This document shows, piece after piece, positions 11,822 through 22,660 of a stretch of 64,000 bases of DNA. Within the stretch, counting starts at the first letter, position 1. Each line of letters opens with the position of its first letter. Source of the DNA: Rutstroemia sp. NJR-2017a BVV2 (Eukaryota; Ascomycota; Leotiomycetes; Helotiales; Rutstroemiaceae). The position numbers and the translations under genes were made by a program. Location of the stretch: positions 186,001 to 250,000 of the forward strand of contig NJPS01000044.1 in NCBI GenBank assembly GCA_002946415.1, written 5' to 3'. The notes under the pieces were generated by a model. The model searched no databases and had not been told where the DNA came from. It was given only the letters and a program-made list of their open reading frames with translations.

Positions 11822-13244
11822 TCATATATTTTCTTTAAGAACATCGACAATAACCCTCAGGTTCTCTCTCCCACCTCTGTTGATGACCTCTCCAAGACTC
11901 GGGAAGACGACAATCTCCTTATTCGCTCTTGGGTCCATCTTGGAGCTCCTTTTTGATGCCGATTCCCATCCCAAGACCCAAGTTCCTGGTTGTTCCAATA
12001 ACAACATCCCAAACTCTTTTCCTTCTTGTATGATTGATGCAAGATTATCCACCTGCGTTGGTGACTGTGATTCACTTCTGCTAGGTCGAATGAATGGTTG
12101 CAGAACTGCACTGAGAGTTTCTAGAATGCGCTCGGTTGCAGGGTCTGTCGGCTGTAACGAGCTTTCATGATGAGAAGAATTGTGCGAGAGAAGGTAGGCC
12201 GATAGTTGACGCCATCTTGCAAGGGCTTTGTTAAAAGCTATATTGCGATATCAGCATTTATTCATCGAATAGAATAGACCGTTCTTAAATCAAGGTGGCA
12301 ATAAGGGGAGTCAGAGACATACCATCTTTTTCGTTCGCTCTCCTTTTCTTTGGGATCATGTGATAAAATTGAGTGATAACATCAGGGAGCAATGAATCCT
12401 CGGGACTATTTTTCAGATCCACTGCCTTCAATATGACTGAACCAATCAAGCTTCTGATTGCAGTGCTCCGTTTGCTAGGATTGATAAGTAAAGTAGCCAT
12501 CGTCTGCGATGATGGCTCGGTCTGATCGGTATAACCACATCGCGTCAACGCTACTTTCAGCTCTTCTTGTCGCCCAGTGTATGGACGATTATGATAGTGA
12601 TTTTCAACATGCTGATGAATCAACTCTTCCAAGTTCTGCATGTGTCGCCGAAATTGACTATCATCGAGTCGCTCTACCGGTGAGTAATCATCCATGGATA
12701 TCTCGCTGGTCCGTGTTCCATTTATTTTGCTTGATACGCCGCCAGGGGATTGTTGCGGGGAGCTCCATGTGTTCAACGTGGCGGCTGGGAGATTACGTCT
12801 TTTTCGTGAACTACTGCCCCTCCGTCTGGAAAATATCCAGAATCCAAGGAGGGCGAGAGCAGCGCCGAGTATAAAGGTCGCTATTGAAATGCCGGCTACG
12901 GCGCCATTAGATATCGTCGAGTGGGTGGGTTTAGGTTTTATCGATGAAGTTGTCGTGGCAGAGGTCGAACTTGTTGAAGATGCGGTCCCATTATTAGTGG
13001 GAAAATAGGACGTTATCTGAGATGAGTTGGAAGTCTCCGTTGAACCTGTACTAGTGTCGCTGCTGGAAGATACCAGAGTCGTCGATCCTGTGGTGGAAAC
13101 ACCTGCAGTCGGTGGAGGAGTAGTAAGAGATGCAGATGATTGAGTTGCGCTGGATGCTGGCGAGGTGGAAGGAGTTTCGATGGTTGCTGGTGAGGCTGTA
13201 GAGCTTTGACCTGGGGGGGGTGTCACAGTAGAACTAGTCGACAT
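11822..13244 (-). CDS. Single-pass membrane protein with Ser/Thr-rich extracellular stalk
   Basis: Two exons on the minus strand, 13244-12323 and 12237-11822; 445 residues. The first 105 residues are almost entirely Ser, Thr and Pro, so probably heavily O-mannosylated. A single hydrophobic helix follows at about 115-138 (AVAGISIATFILGAALALLGFW), stopped by an RRRGSSSRKRR basic cluster, which places the C-terminal 300 residues in the cytoplasm. There is no N-terminal signal peptide, so the helix would act as a signal anchor. The cytoplasmic part is mostly alpha-helical-looking (LEELIHQHVENHYHNR, AFNKALARWRQLSAYLL) and ends in a compact segment with WVLGWESASKR. This pattern is common in Leotiomycete proteins loosely compared to wall sensors; no WSC domain is present. 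Function unknown. Confidence 0.75.
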
Positions 13245-14097
13245 TTTGAAGTTCTCGCCGGCAATTTCTCGACTGAAATATCGCGCGACTCTGTTGAGAG
13301 AATTATGTTTTAAAAGTATAGAGTTTATTCAAAAAGAGAATTGTGTTTCCAAACTGCTTCGGCTACAGACACATCTCAATTTGTCTGATCCGGGCATGAC
13401 TCGATGGCCTGGAAAGGCACAGAATAGATTATTCATAGTAACCTTATGGCTGCGCCGCATGCAGCTCCCTCTCTTACAATCACGTCTTCATAGCTGGATA
13501 ATTGTGGAAGGTCGTTCGATTTGCGCACCAACAGTTGTAAAGATGGCTGAAATCCTTGCAGTGGTGCATCGAACTACTAAAGTATATCTCGCCGCATGCA
13601 TGTCAGCTTATGTGGGTCAGTGGTTTGGTTTAGAGCCTCAAGCCCGTCACGAACCAAAAGCTAATTGGCTACGCTAAGATAATATCTCCGCAGCTGGCCG
13701 TTTGATTCTTGCAACAAACACAATATCGGCTTGTGGGGGCTAGCGACCTCATTCCCTAAATGATCAGATGCAGCTGCACCCGGACTCCTTCCGTCTACAG
13801 TTTGCGGCGCTGAACTCTTGATGAAACTAAGCTTCTGTCGGTCAAATGATCCCATCCCTATCGCTAAAAAAGCAAGTTTATCCATTACGCCTGTCATTTT
13901 TCATGATAGCTACCCTCGGAAGAGGCTAGCCAATCACCAAAGCAAGGATGAGAACCTGAGAACCGTAGGGTCGATAAGTAGACTTATAGGCCTAGAATGA
14001 CAGCCTCACGAAGTAGATAACAAAATTCTGAATAATCCAGTTTGCTTGAGGAATTGATCGTTGATACCACATCTAGAAGATCAAGAGCGCCCGCGCA
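13245..14097. other. Divergent intergenic region
   Basis: Lies between the Ser/Thr-rich membrane protein (minus) and the HSP70-like gene (plus). A 143-codon plus frame begins two bases from the neighbouring start codon (13246-13677) but has no domain, signal or conserved pattern; I regard it as chance. Otherwise featureless. Confidence 0.45.
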
Positions 14098-16392
14098 ATG
14101 GCACCACTTAACCATCACAGTCCCGATTTCATTGTCGGGATTGATTTTGGACAAACATACACGGGTACGCGATCGCTGCTATCCCGAAGACTGAACTAGA
14201 AGTAACTAATCGATGATATAGGAGTTGTGTGGACAAATCTGAGGAACACGAACCCGACTAAAAGCATACAAGATTGGCCTGGCCTTCCACCAGATTCAGT
14301 AGAAACAAAGGTTCCGACAAGAATTGCCTACCTCCGAGACGCCCACAATGGACACGAGCCAAGGTGGGGATTTCTCTGTGATCCCGATGACGAATATCAT
14401 GAAATCACTAAGGTCCACGAGCATTTCAAAATCTACCTGGACGCGACCAGTCTAGATCATGCGAAAAAAGAAGGAGTAAGGGACATGCCAGACACGGTGG
14501 ATGAAGCCAAGGACCTGGTGACAGATTACTTGCGGCAGGTACATCAGCATGTAAAGTTGTCCATAGAATCCATCACCGGCAGCTGGTACGACAAACGGGT
14601 GGAGTTTGTTTTCAGTTTGCCAACAACTTGGACTTCTTTAGACACCGCGAATAGGTTCAACGATGCGATTCGGGCTGCCGGATTCATGGCCGAAAATCCG
14701 GAGAAGCATTCAGCAAAACTGGAGTTAACAGAGGCGGAAGCAGCGGCTGTCTTTTTCGCCTCGAATTCGGAAATCCAGCTCCATAGAGGAGATATCATTC
14801 TGATTTGCGACGCAGGAGGTGGGACGACCGAGTAAGCATTATCAAGTTGCGTAATTTGGTGCATTCCGAGGACAGACTACTGACAGTGTGTTTTAGTCTT
14901 GGGCTCGTGGAAGTCGTGGATCCAGATCCAGAGAGGCCTTCGCTCAAGCAGGTAGCGGAAGTCAAAGGTGTCGGAATTGGCTCCACAATGATTGACAGGG
15001 CATTTGAGCTATTGGTACAAGGACGACTGGACGCATACCCTGAGATTGATCTTCCCGAGAACCTGGCGTACAAACTGGCTAGGAGTTCATCCTTCCAATC
15101 AATCAAGCATAACTTCGGCACCAGGTCTGGCGACCATCCAGTATATATCATGCGACTCGACAAGCTGGGGCTGGATATTAGCCAGGAAGTGACGTATCCC
15201 GAACTTTCCATAGAGAGGGGGAAGATGCGATTTTCGAAGTATGTACCCAGACACGCCGAGTGATGGACGCTAATTCATCAATGCAGATCTGAGATCCAAG
15301 CCCTATTCGATGGACAAATCAAAGGTATTATCTCGAGGGTAACCAGACAACTGGATTGGATGCAAACTCACAGAGGACGTGAGAATGTAGTAAGTGTGAT
15401 ATACATCTGTGATTGTTGCCTGGATTAACACTCTGCAGAAATATCTCGTCTTAAGCGGAGGCCTTGGAGGATCACAATATGTGAAAAACAAAATCGAGGA
15501 CCACTTCCATCAAAACCGCCATCCGAATGCAATGTTCCTTCGCATCATAAAGTCACAAGAACCCCGACTCTCAGTCGTTAAGGGACTGGTGATAGATAGG
15601 CGGCAGAAGCTCACTAGTGGAGCTGCAGCCCTGAATACCAGAATGTATTTCGCCTTTTCCCTCGAAGACACTCTTAAAACACCCTACTAACCTTCTTCTT
15701 TTTAGTGCAAGGGCAAGCTATGGTGTACTCTGTCGCCAATTATACGATCCAAAGATTCACATGGGAGAAGAGATTCAGATCGATCCATTGAATAAAAAGC
15801 AGAAATGGGCAACTCTGCAGATAGACTGGCTCATTAAAAAGGTAGGCCGATATCGCAAGCTTTCCGCTACTTGAGAAGTAAGTTATGGTTTCTAATTATT
15901 CCAGGGCGACATCATCGACACGGATTCGGCGAAAGAAGCCAGTTTCTCTAGAAAGGTCCTCCCAGGTGATAGGAATCGACAGTGGGACACAACAATTATC
16001 ATCTCGCATGAAAACCGAGAGACACTTCCTACTTCGTTCCGTCAACGTAAGTGAACAGCAATTCGACCGGATGAGACAATAATAATGACAGAAATCTAGC
16101 TGGATCTACGAAGTTGTGCGTTGTACGCTCAGACTTGAGGGATGTCGCAGAAAGTGAATTCGAGTTGATGAACAGAAAACCATGGCAAGGCAAAAAGTAT
16201 TACCTGGCTACGTTTACGGTGAAAGTAATAATTGCACCCGCAGACCTGAAGTTTGAGCTATGGTTCAACGGCACTCGATATAATCGAAGCCATGAACCGC
16301 TTTCAGTCGATTGGGATCCAGCGGGGGCGTCTTTGAGACCTCCTTCCAGAGATGGAGATGTCGATGGATGGGAAAGCCAGCTGCGACTGTGA
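14098..16392 (+). CDS. HSP70-like ATPase (HSPA12-type actin-fold protein)
   Basis: Eight exons: 14098-14164, 14222-14831, 14897-15238, 15287-15389, 15439-15644, 15706-15841, 15905-16046, 16100-16392; 632 residues. All seven junctions keep frame. The actin/HSP70 ATPase signatures are present: phosphate-1 loop IVGIDFGQTYTG near residue 12, phosphate-2 loop ILICDAGGGTTED near 230, and adenosine motif YLVLSGGLGGSQYV about 140 residues after that. A conserved RASYGVLC segment follows, as in the large fungal family of cytosolic HSP70-like proteins. The canonical substrate-binding domain and C-terminal EEVD are missing; instead there is a beta-rich tail of about 170 residues. Such proteins are expanded in filamentous fungi and often near heterokaryon-incompatibility genes; their clients are unknown. 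Confidence 0.88.
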
Positions 16393-17268
16393 AGCGGAGG
16401 TGATCTTTCAACCATATTATCGCCCCACGGGAGCTACTGGTGAAAGAGAGGGTCATGCTTGATAAATGAATAGTAATGTAACTCAGCAAGACGATGAGCT
16501 CGGCCTAGGACAGACCAATCACTTCCAATCAATACTGCTTCATTCACTTCCGCAGCTACCTGTGACGTGAATTGGTTATTCCTGAGCGCGACCCTATTCA
16601 GGCCGCGGGGGTACTCGACATAACAACCTCTCCCTCAACCGTCAATCGTTGCCAATGATGATAGAAGGCAAGGTGGTCAGCGCTCCTTTGACTGTCGTGC
16701 CTTTTAACATGATGGAGGACTGGCTGGAGTGGCAGCTGGCTGCATAAATTGGAAGAGGGACAGAGGCTCTTGAGTCGGCGTCTTCAATACTCGAAAGCGT
16801 CGCGTCTCAATCTTCGCGTGTGTCGCATCTCAATCGAAGGGAGAAGCAAACACGATGGCCCCGACATCAGAGTCGAATTGTACATTGATGCAGCGAAGAT
16901 GCGGTGAAGGATAACCTACAATCTTCGAATGACGAACAATTGTTATCGTGTATAAGGCGAGGCGAGCAGTCTATTGTATCCGAAGCAACATTAAAGTCCT
17001 TTGCCGCAAAATTTGATGCTAAAATGTCGCAGATATTACCAAGAAATAAGGAACAAGGCGATGGTCTAGAACTTCTCGATCATTGAAAGCCGCGATCATG
17101 AAAGCGCAATTTTTCCTCCACCAGAGGTCAAAGCGGATGAATGATGTCATCGGTCCGGCCCGCACAGTAGTCAGGAACCATTCCTTGGTATTTTCCTAAT
17201 AAAACCATAATTTACATCTCCATCCTCCCCCAAACCTAATTATCTCAAACTCAATTCACTCGTTAAAA
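16393..17268. other. Intergenic
   Basis: No gene supported. A 60-codon frame at 16904-17086 is lysine/serine rich but without splice or family support. The region just before 17269 is pyrimidine-rich (CATCTCCATCCTCCCCC) and is likely the 5' leader of the histidine phosphatase gene. Confidence 0.45.
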
Positions 17269-18705
17269 ATGCTTCATCACAGTCGCATCGTCGCCGTCGC
17301 AGCATTCCTACAAACCCTCATCCCCAGCATCGCCTCCTCACAAATCCCCCTCCGGATCTCCCAAGACTACTCCGCCAATTCCCACACCCAGGACTACAAA
17401 TTCGATCCATTGCTGCATCTCCCCGGCATAAGTCCCTACTTCGACGCCATTGGATCCGGACTGAATCACCGGGCGCCTGATGGATGCGAAGTAACCGCTG
17501 CATCGTATCTCATCCGCCACGCCGCCATCTACGCCAACGACGACGACTATGAGTTGTATATCGAGCCATTCCTGAAGAAACTGGATTCTACATACTCCAG
17601 TACATTGACGGGGAAGAAAAGGAAGGGATGGAGCGGACCATTGAAGTTCTTCGAGAAATGGCAAACGCCAATCGACGACCCCGAGAACCAATTGGAGAAA
17701 ATCACGCCCCAGGGAGTAAAAGACTCTAAGAAAGTCGCCAAGCATCTATATTCAAGATACCCCGATTTGGTACCGACAGCCAAGCGTATCTATGCGGACA
17801 AGAAATCGCGAACGCAGGACACCGCAGCTGCGTTCGCGGAAGTATTCCCGCAAGACATCGAGTTAGTTGAGATGCGGAAAAACCGCACATCATTCCACTC
17901 GCAAGTTCCTCACAAATCCTGCAAGGCATTCACCAAGGAGCCCGGAAACGATGAGCAGCAGGAATTTCTCGCTCACTATGCACCGCTTGTTATTGCCCGA
18001 CTGCAGCCATACTCGCCCGTGCAGCTGGAAAACTACGATATCATGGGCCTGCAGCAGCTATGTGGATACGAGTCCGCCATCCGGGGTAAGATATCCAAGA
18101 TCTGCAACGTCTTCACCGATGCGGAATGGATGGCGTATGAGTACGCGTGGGACATGAAGTACTCCCGCATGGTCGGTCACGGGAATCCGCTATCGCCATA
18201 TCTTGGCTTTCCCTGGTTGAACACCACATCTGAACTCTTTACCAAGTTCCACGCACCCAGACACACCGAATCGAAGTCCGATCCCGAGTTGACTCCGAAT
18301 CCGGAGATTCCTGACGACGACGGTCAGCGCTTCTTTCTCTCTTTCACGCACCGTGAAGTTCCGCCATTTATTGCAACCGCGCTCGGTCTCTTCAACTCCT
18401 CGAATGCGTTTGCTGAGGAGTTTCCCACGAATCGCATCAACTGGTCGCGGTCGTGGCGTATGGCTGAGCTGATTCCCTTTTTGGGACATGTAGGGATTGA
18501 GAAACTGACTTGTAGGGGATTGACTGGAGATGATGAGAAGGAGGAAGAGTTTGTCAGGATCATTGCTAATACGGCGCCGAGACCAATTCCTAACTGCCAA
18601 GGAGGTCCGGGGGCGAGTTGTGCCTTTCATGATTTTGTGGATATTGTGAAGGAGGGCATGGACAAGTATGGAGATTTTGATGGGATTTGTGGGAATGATA
18701 AATGA
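17269..18705 (+). CDS. Secreted histidine phosphatase (branch 2, acid phosphatase/phytase-like)
   Basis: Intronless, 478 residues. A signal peptide covers about residues 1-24 (MLHHSRIVAVAAFLQTL...IASS). The fold is that of histidine acid phosphatases: an N-terminal catalytic block YLIRHAAIYAN at 80-90, the KRIYADKKSRTQDTAAAF segment that carries a phosphate-binding Arg, and a C-terminal SFTHREVPPF block providing the proton-donor region. The canonical signature is RHGxRxP; here it reads RHAAIYA, so the nucleophile His84 and its Arg are kept, but the second Arg and Pro are absent. I believe this variant is typical of one fungal subfamily, but that should be checked. Cysteines near the C-terminus (CRGL, CQGGPGASC, GICG) probably form disulfides. 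Likely releases phosphate extracellularly; substrate unknown. Confidence 0.85.
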   Translation: MLHHSRIVAVAAFLQTLIPSIASSQIPLRISQDYSANSHTQDYKFDPLLHLPGISPYFDAIGSGLNHRAPDGCEVTAASYLIRHAAIYANDDDYELYIEPFLKKLDSTYSSTLTGKKRKGWSGPLKFFEKWQTPIDDPENQLEKITPQGVKDSKKVAKHLYSRYPDLVPTAKRIYADKKSRTQDTAAAFAEVFPQDIELVEMRKNRTSFHSQVPHKSCKAFTKEPGNDEQQEFLAHYAPLVIARLQPYSPVQLENYDIMGLQQLCGYESAIRGKISKICNVFTDAEWMAYEYAWDMKYSRMVGHGNPLSPYLGFPWLNTTSELFTKFHAPRHTESKSDPELTPNPEIPDDDGQRFFLSFTHREVPPFIATALGLFNSSNAFAEEFPTNRINWSRSWRMAELIPFLGHVGIEKLTCRGLTGDDEKEEEFVRIIANTAPRPIPNCQGGPGASCAFHDFVDIVKEGMDKYGDFDGICGNDK

Positions 18706-18811
18706 GCATAAGATGAAATATAGTATAGTAGACTTTTATTGCAGATATATAGATTGTTTCGCACTATTAACTTAGTCGCGAGTGTGTATAAGGAGGCTCA
18801 CTAATTTGATA

Positions 18812-21140
18812 TTACGGCGCGTCGAAAATCTTTCCGGGATTCATAAGCCAGCTTTCTTGAGTTAGTCTTCGATCAAGATGTTTCAAACACATGGCGTACG
18901 AGGGGTCTCCAATGAAGAAACGAGATATCCGATGAAGTGAAGGGTAGACCACTAAATGTAGAGGGAGCACCTACTAAGGATCAAGCGAATGCTTCAACTT
19001 CTTCATCACAGTAATAGTGTCCAGTCCAAGCTCCTTCACTAGACATTCCTGTGCAAGTCAGCTCCAGTAGACATCCTTTCACTCAAACAGAGATTCCACT
19101 TACTTTCTTTCCAAGTCCTATTCCATGCTCTCCCTATCACAAATCATCAATCTTCCATCATATGCAGCCGACATACGGACTACTCACCGAACTGGTTCCC
19201 TCCATCTCCAACGCTCTATCCAGCATATCGTACACACACTTCTTCACAGCAGCAGTTTCCACAGCGTCCTTCGGATTATACATTACTGCCTGATGGAAAT
19301 TGCCGTCTCCCACATGCCCAAGGACGCTGGAGAAAAGCCCCAACTTGCTGGACTCCTCTTTCGAGATATCTATCCTCCAGTCAGCATCGCATCCCACTTC
19401 GCACTTCTCCCAGTGTAAAGCGTACCGATAATTTCAGCCAATCTCGAAATCGGTACAGCGCAATCGGTACTCCAGATCTCCGTTCCAGGCGGTCGTTGCG
19501 CCAGCATCGCCCATAAGGCTTCCTTCCTCGCCGACCAGAGCACAGTCTTCTCGTGTTCCGTCCGGGCGAATTGGAATGCGCCTCCTTTCCATTGTTTGGC
19601 AATCGCTTGAACAATCTGAATATGATCTTTGATTGCTTGCTCTGTGCCAGAAAACCTAGAAGCTATCAGTGGTGAGTCTTAATGATGAGAAGCGTAATTC
19701 CGCACTTAAAGAACAATGTAGGCCGCTCTTCCCAGATCCTTCCACTAGTCCCTCCGTTCTTATTGATAACTTGCATTTGAACCTCGTCCATTATCTCCAT
19801 GGCAGCTAACGGTACTCCGGTTCTGAGAATTTTCGTGGCGGCTCGAGCGGCGTTGGCGATCGAGGGGAAAGTAACGACAGCGACACTGGTGGATTCTGGT
19901 ATGACTGCTAGTTTGAGCGTGATTTCTGTGATCAGTCCTAGTGTTCCTTCAGTTCCCACGAAAAGTGAGGTCAGATTGTATCCCGCGGATGTCTTCCTTG
20001 AGGATGTGTCAGTTATGACAAGAACAATGTCGTAGAAATGCTTGCCTTGGTCTTCTCCTTGTCTTGATTATTGTTCCATCGGCTAGAACTACAGTCAAGT
20101 TTATTACCCAGTCCTTCATTGTACCATAACGCATTGCGTTTGTACCGCTGTATAAGGTCAGTAATGGGCTTACTGAACGAAAGAGAGTCGGTCATTTACC
20201 TGCAGTTCGTAGAGACCATGCCTCCTATATGCGCCTATTTCATGTTAGATATCCACGTTATGCAGGGAACGGAAGAGATGTTGACTGACTGTCGGACTTG
20301 GATCTAGTGGAAGGAATAGGCCAGAATCCTTGATCTTCTCATTCATATCCACCCAGTTTACAGCTGGTTCAACGACAATATCCATACTGACTATTTGAGC
20401 AATTCGTTCTTCAAGAACGAGAGAAGCACCTACTCATCAGGATTAAACTGAACAATCCTATCCATCTTCGCGAAATCAATAGAAACACCCGACCATGGCG
20501 TCGATATATGACCTTCAACGCTCGACCCGGCACCAAACGGTACTATAATAATTTAAACCAACAGCTCATATTGGAATAATATGTTGAGAGAGACCTACTC
20601 ATCGGAACTTTATACTTAGAGCAAATCTGAGCAATCTTAACAACATCTTCCGTGTTCGTCGGATACACAACAGCCATCGGCTTCGTTTTCGAATTCGATG
20701 TCGACCACTCGGAGTAGCTATGCCTCAGCAGCTCATCCGAATCGTAACTAACAGACTCATCTCCTAGCTCTTTTGCTATCTCTTTGATAGCCTTGATTTA
20801 TCAGTCTTGGGAATAACCGCATGTTTGTTTATGGCCAACAAGAGATTACCTTAAGCATTACCGCTGGCTCAGCATATTTAATGGGTGTCCCAAATAGTCG
20901 GCTATCGGTTTGATTTTTGTAGGAGATGTAACTGTATCCAAGGCCAAGGGATACAAGAGCGGACGCGACGGAAGATAAGATAACTGTGGATTTGCTAAAA
21001 GATCTCGGAGTAATGGGAGACGGTTCGTGTTTGGGAGATTGAACTACATCCGACCGGAAGCGGACGCAAGAATTTTGCCAACTTTTATATCCAGTTCGCA
21101 ACAAATGTCGACGAAACATGGATGAATTCACGTTCATCAT
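18812..21140 (-). CDS. DLD1: Mitochondrial D-lactate dehydrogenase (cytochrome), FAD-linked
   Basis: Twelve exons on the minus strand: 21140-20850, 20791-20599, 20542-20434, 20386-20290, 20234-20200, 20147-20046, 19996-19706, 19655-19426, 19369-19188, 19133-19104, 19048-18975, 18851-18812; 557 residues. The start was chosen at the first Met giving a basic mitochondrial presequence ([16 protein letters not shown]) followed by a membrane helix at about 53-70. Domain order: FAD-binding PCMH fold ([39 protein letters not shown]) and FAD-oxidase C-terminal fold ([32 protein letters not shown]). It oxidises D-lactate to pyruvate and passes electrons to cytochrome c. Oddities: exon 6 ends in a GC donor (20045), two exons are only 35 and 30 nt, and the usual EGTCTGEHG reads EGTSSGEHG. 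Confidence 0.92.
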
Positions 21141-21410
21141 ACTCAATTGCGGAAGGCGGGTCGACTGTGGGTAGCAATTCGGGAAGACTTCAGTTCTTGA
21201 GTCGATTCCGAGCAAATTCAGGATACCTTCGTCGTACAAATTCTTATCTCAGAAGCATAATAGATTCTGGGATGTTGCTGACAGATTGCGAGCAAGTACT
21301 CGAGGTACTTCGCTGGACGTCGGCTAAAGGACGACATCCGGCGCTAATGCACCCCGATCTTGGCATTCGCCGGGTAAATCAGTAGCTTCGCAAGCACGGC
21401 AAGCCACAGG

Positions 21411-21694
21411 CTCACCCGATTCCGTTTAGTCATGGCACACTGTAAATGCATGTAAATCACTTCATTCTTTTATTAAAAATCAACCATATAATATTATTTA
21501 TTCTAGTAAGCTGTCATCTGTCTACCTCCATCAATCACAGCTTTATACCGATCAGGAATCGATTTAATTTGTTTGTTATTGAGTAAGAACTAAAGAAGTT
21601 ATTTGAGTTGAAACAGCTATTTTACAGAATATAGGGAGAGATTTAGCGAGCAGACCTAATTACTGTGTGCCATGACTAAACGGAATCGGGTGAG
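21411..21694 (-). mobile_element. Tc1/mariner-type transposon relic with 30-bp terminal inverted repeats
   Basis: A perfect 30-bp inverted repeat is present at 21411-21440 and 21665-21694 (it begins CTCACCCGATTCCGTTTAG). Between the arms, the minus strand reads a short frame (21577-21503) with KSIPDRYKAVID followed by GGRQMTAY and a stop. This resembles the last 25 residues of Tc1-like transposases. The element therefore looks internally deleted: the 5' repeat, a scrap of the 3' end of the transposase gene, and the 3' repeat. A clear TA duplication is not visible at the edges. It is non-autonomous as it stands. Confidence 0.65.
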
Positions 21695-22195
21695 GCTCTA
21701 ATTTTTGATCTACGATTTAGATACACAGACTCTCCGTGGTAGAAGAAACAGGCCGAGGCCAATCTGGGACAATTGATAATAGCTGATTCTATTGTCAAAT
21801 CAATATCTCAGGTATTATAAAATATCATTCTGTTTTCATTGTCCAACTGTCTTTGAGGCATTATTGTCGGCCTGTTATTTCTGCGCCGGAGAGACAGATT
21901 GATTAAGTAAAGAAATATTCTCCTAACTTGCTACTTTGTTTGGTTGTACAAGAACTCCCTCCACTCCCTCCACTCCCTCCAAATAAACATATATCTTTCC
22001 TGACTGTTCGACGGACCAACAGCCGATTAAAGTACAACTTATGGTAGAGAACGAGTTCTTGTATTACCAATATAACGTAGTTAAATTCATAACCACTTCG
22101 GCTACCAGGCGTGAACTCCATAATCCAACCAAATGCAGTGCTGACCGGATTTGAAGGCCTTTCTTATCAAGGCTTCGATGGCCTTTCCCGCCAGG
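21695..22195. other. Intergenic with a short tandem repeat
   Basis: No gene seen. A purine/pyrimidine-biased tandem (CTCCCTCCA, about three copies) lies at about 21952-21980. The rest is AT-rich. Confidence 0.4.
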
Positions 22196-22660
22196 CTATG
22201 CCCAGACCCGGCGGTTACGAGAGCCATAAGATCCTCGAGACCCACGATAGCCGCGGGATCGCTCAGAGTTAACATAATGATGGCCGGTCCAGGTATCGTC
22301 ACTCTCAACTCCTGTCACATCCGGAAACAATTTATTCACCTTCATCCGCGTTCTCATGCTCTGCAACGATCTCGCAATACTCAGTCGGTCTCTCTCCTCT
22401 CGAAGTGATTGGTATGTCATCTCCAAGGACGGAATTTCGTAACCCGGGAAGATTTCATGCTTTTTCATATCAGCGTCCTCCCAAGTCTGGTAGTCCTTTT
22501 CTACCACTTTTTTTCCTATGTAGTATAGTACTGCATCTTCATGCTGACCCCATTCTTCCGAATTTGTTGTGTTAGGTATTCCAGACTGACGACTAGTTGT
22601 TCTTGTAGTGCCAGTCGATCCTCGTGGGCTGCGATCACGACTCAGATGATGAGATGACAT
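22196..22660 (-). CDS. Hypothetical protein, 154 residues
   Basis: A single open frame on the minus strand starting at 22660. No family is recognised. The first 30 residues are Ser/Arg/Thr rich, the middle has a charged helical part (MTYQSLREERDRLSIARSLQ) and the end is an Arg/Gly/Ser-rich tail (SRGYRGSRGSYGSRNRR), which could bind nucleic acid. There is no signal peptide or membrane helix. It might be a lineage-specific gene or a chance frame. Isolated position, next to transposon debris, lowers confidence. Confidence 0.4.
   Translation of the reverse strand: MSSHHLSRDRSPRGSTGTTRTTSRQSGIPNTTNSEEWGQHEDAVLYYIGKKVVEKDYQTWEDADMKKHEIFPGYEIPSLEMTYQSLREERDRLSIARSLQSMRTRMKVNKLFPDVTGVESDDTWTGHHYVNSERSRGYRGSRGSYGSRNRRVWA

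Noticed and set aside
13246..13677. 143-codon plus frame beginning beside the start of the Ser/Thr-rich membrane protein gene
   Set aside because: Lies in a divergent promoter, has no domain or signal peptide and no conserved pattern.
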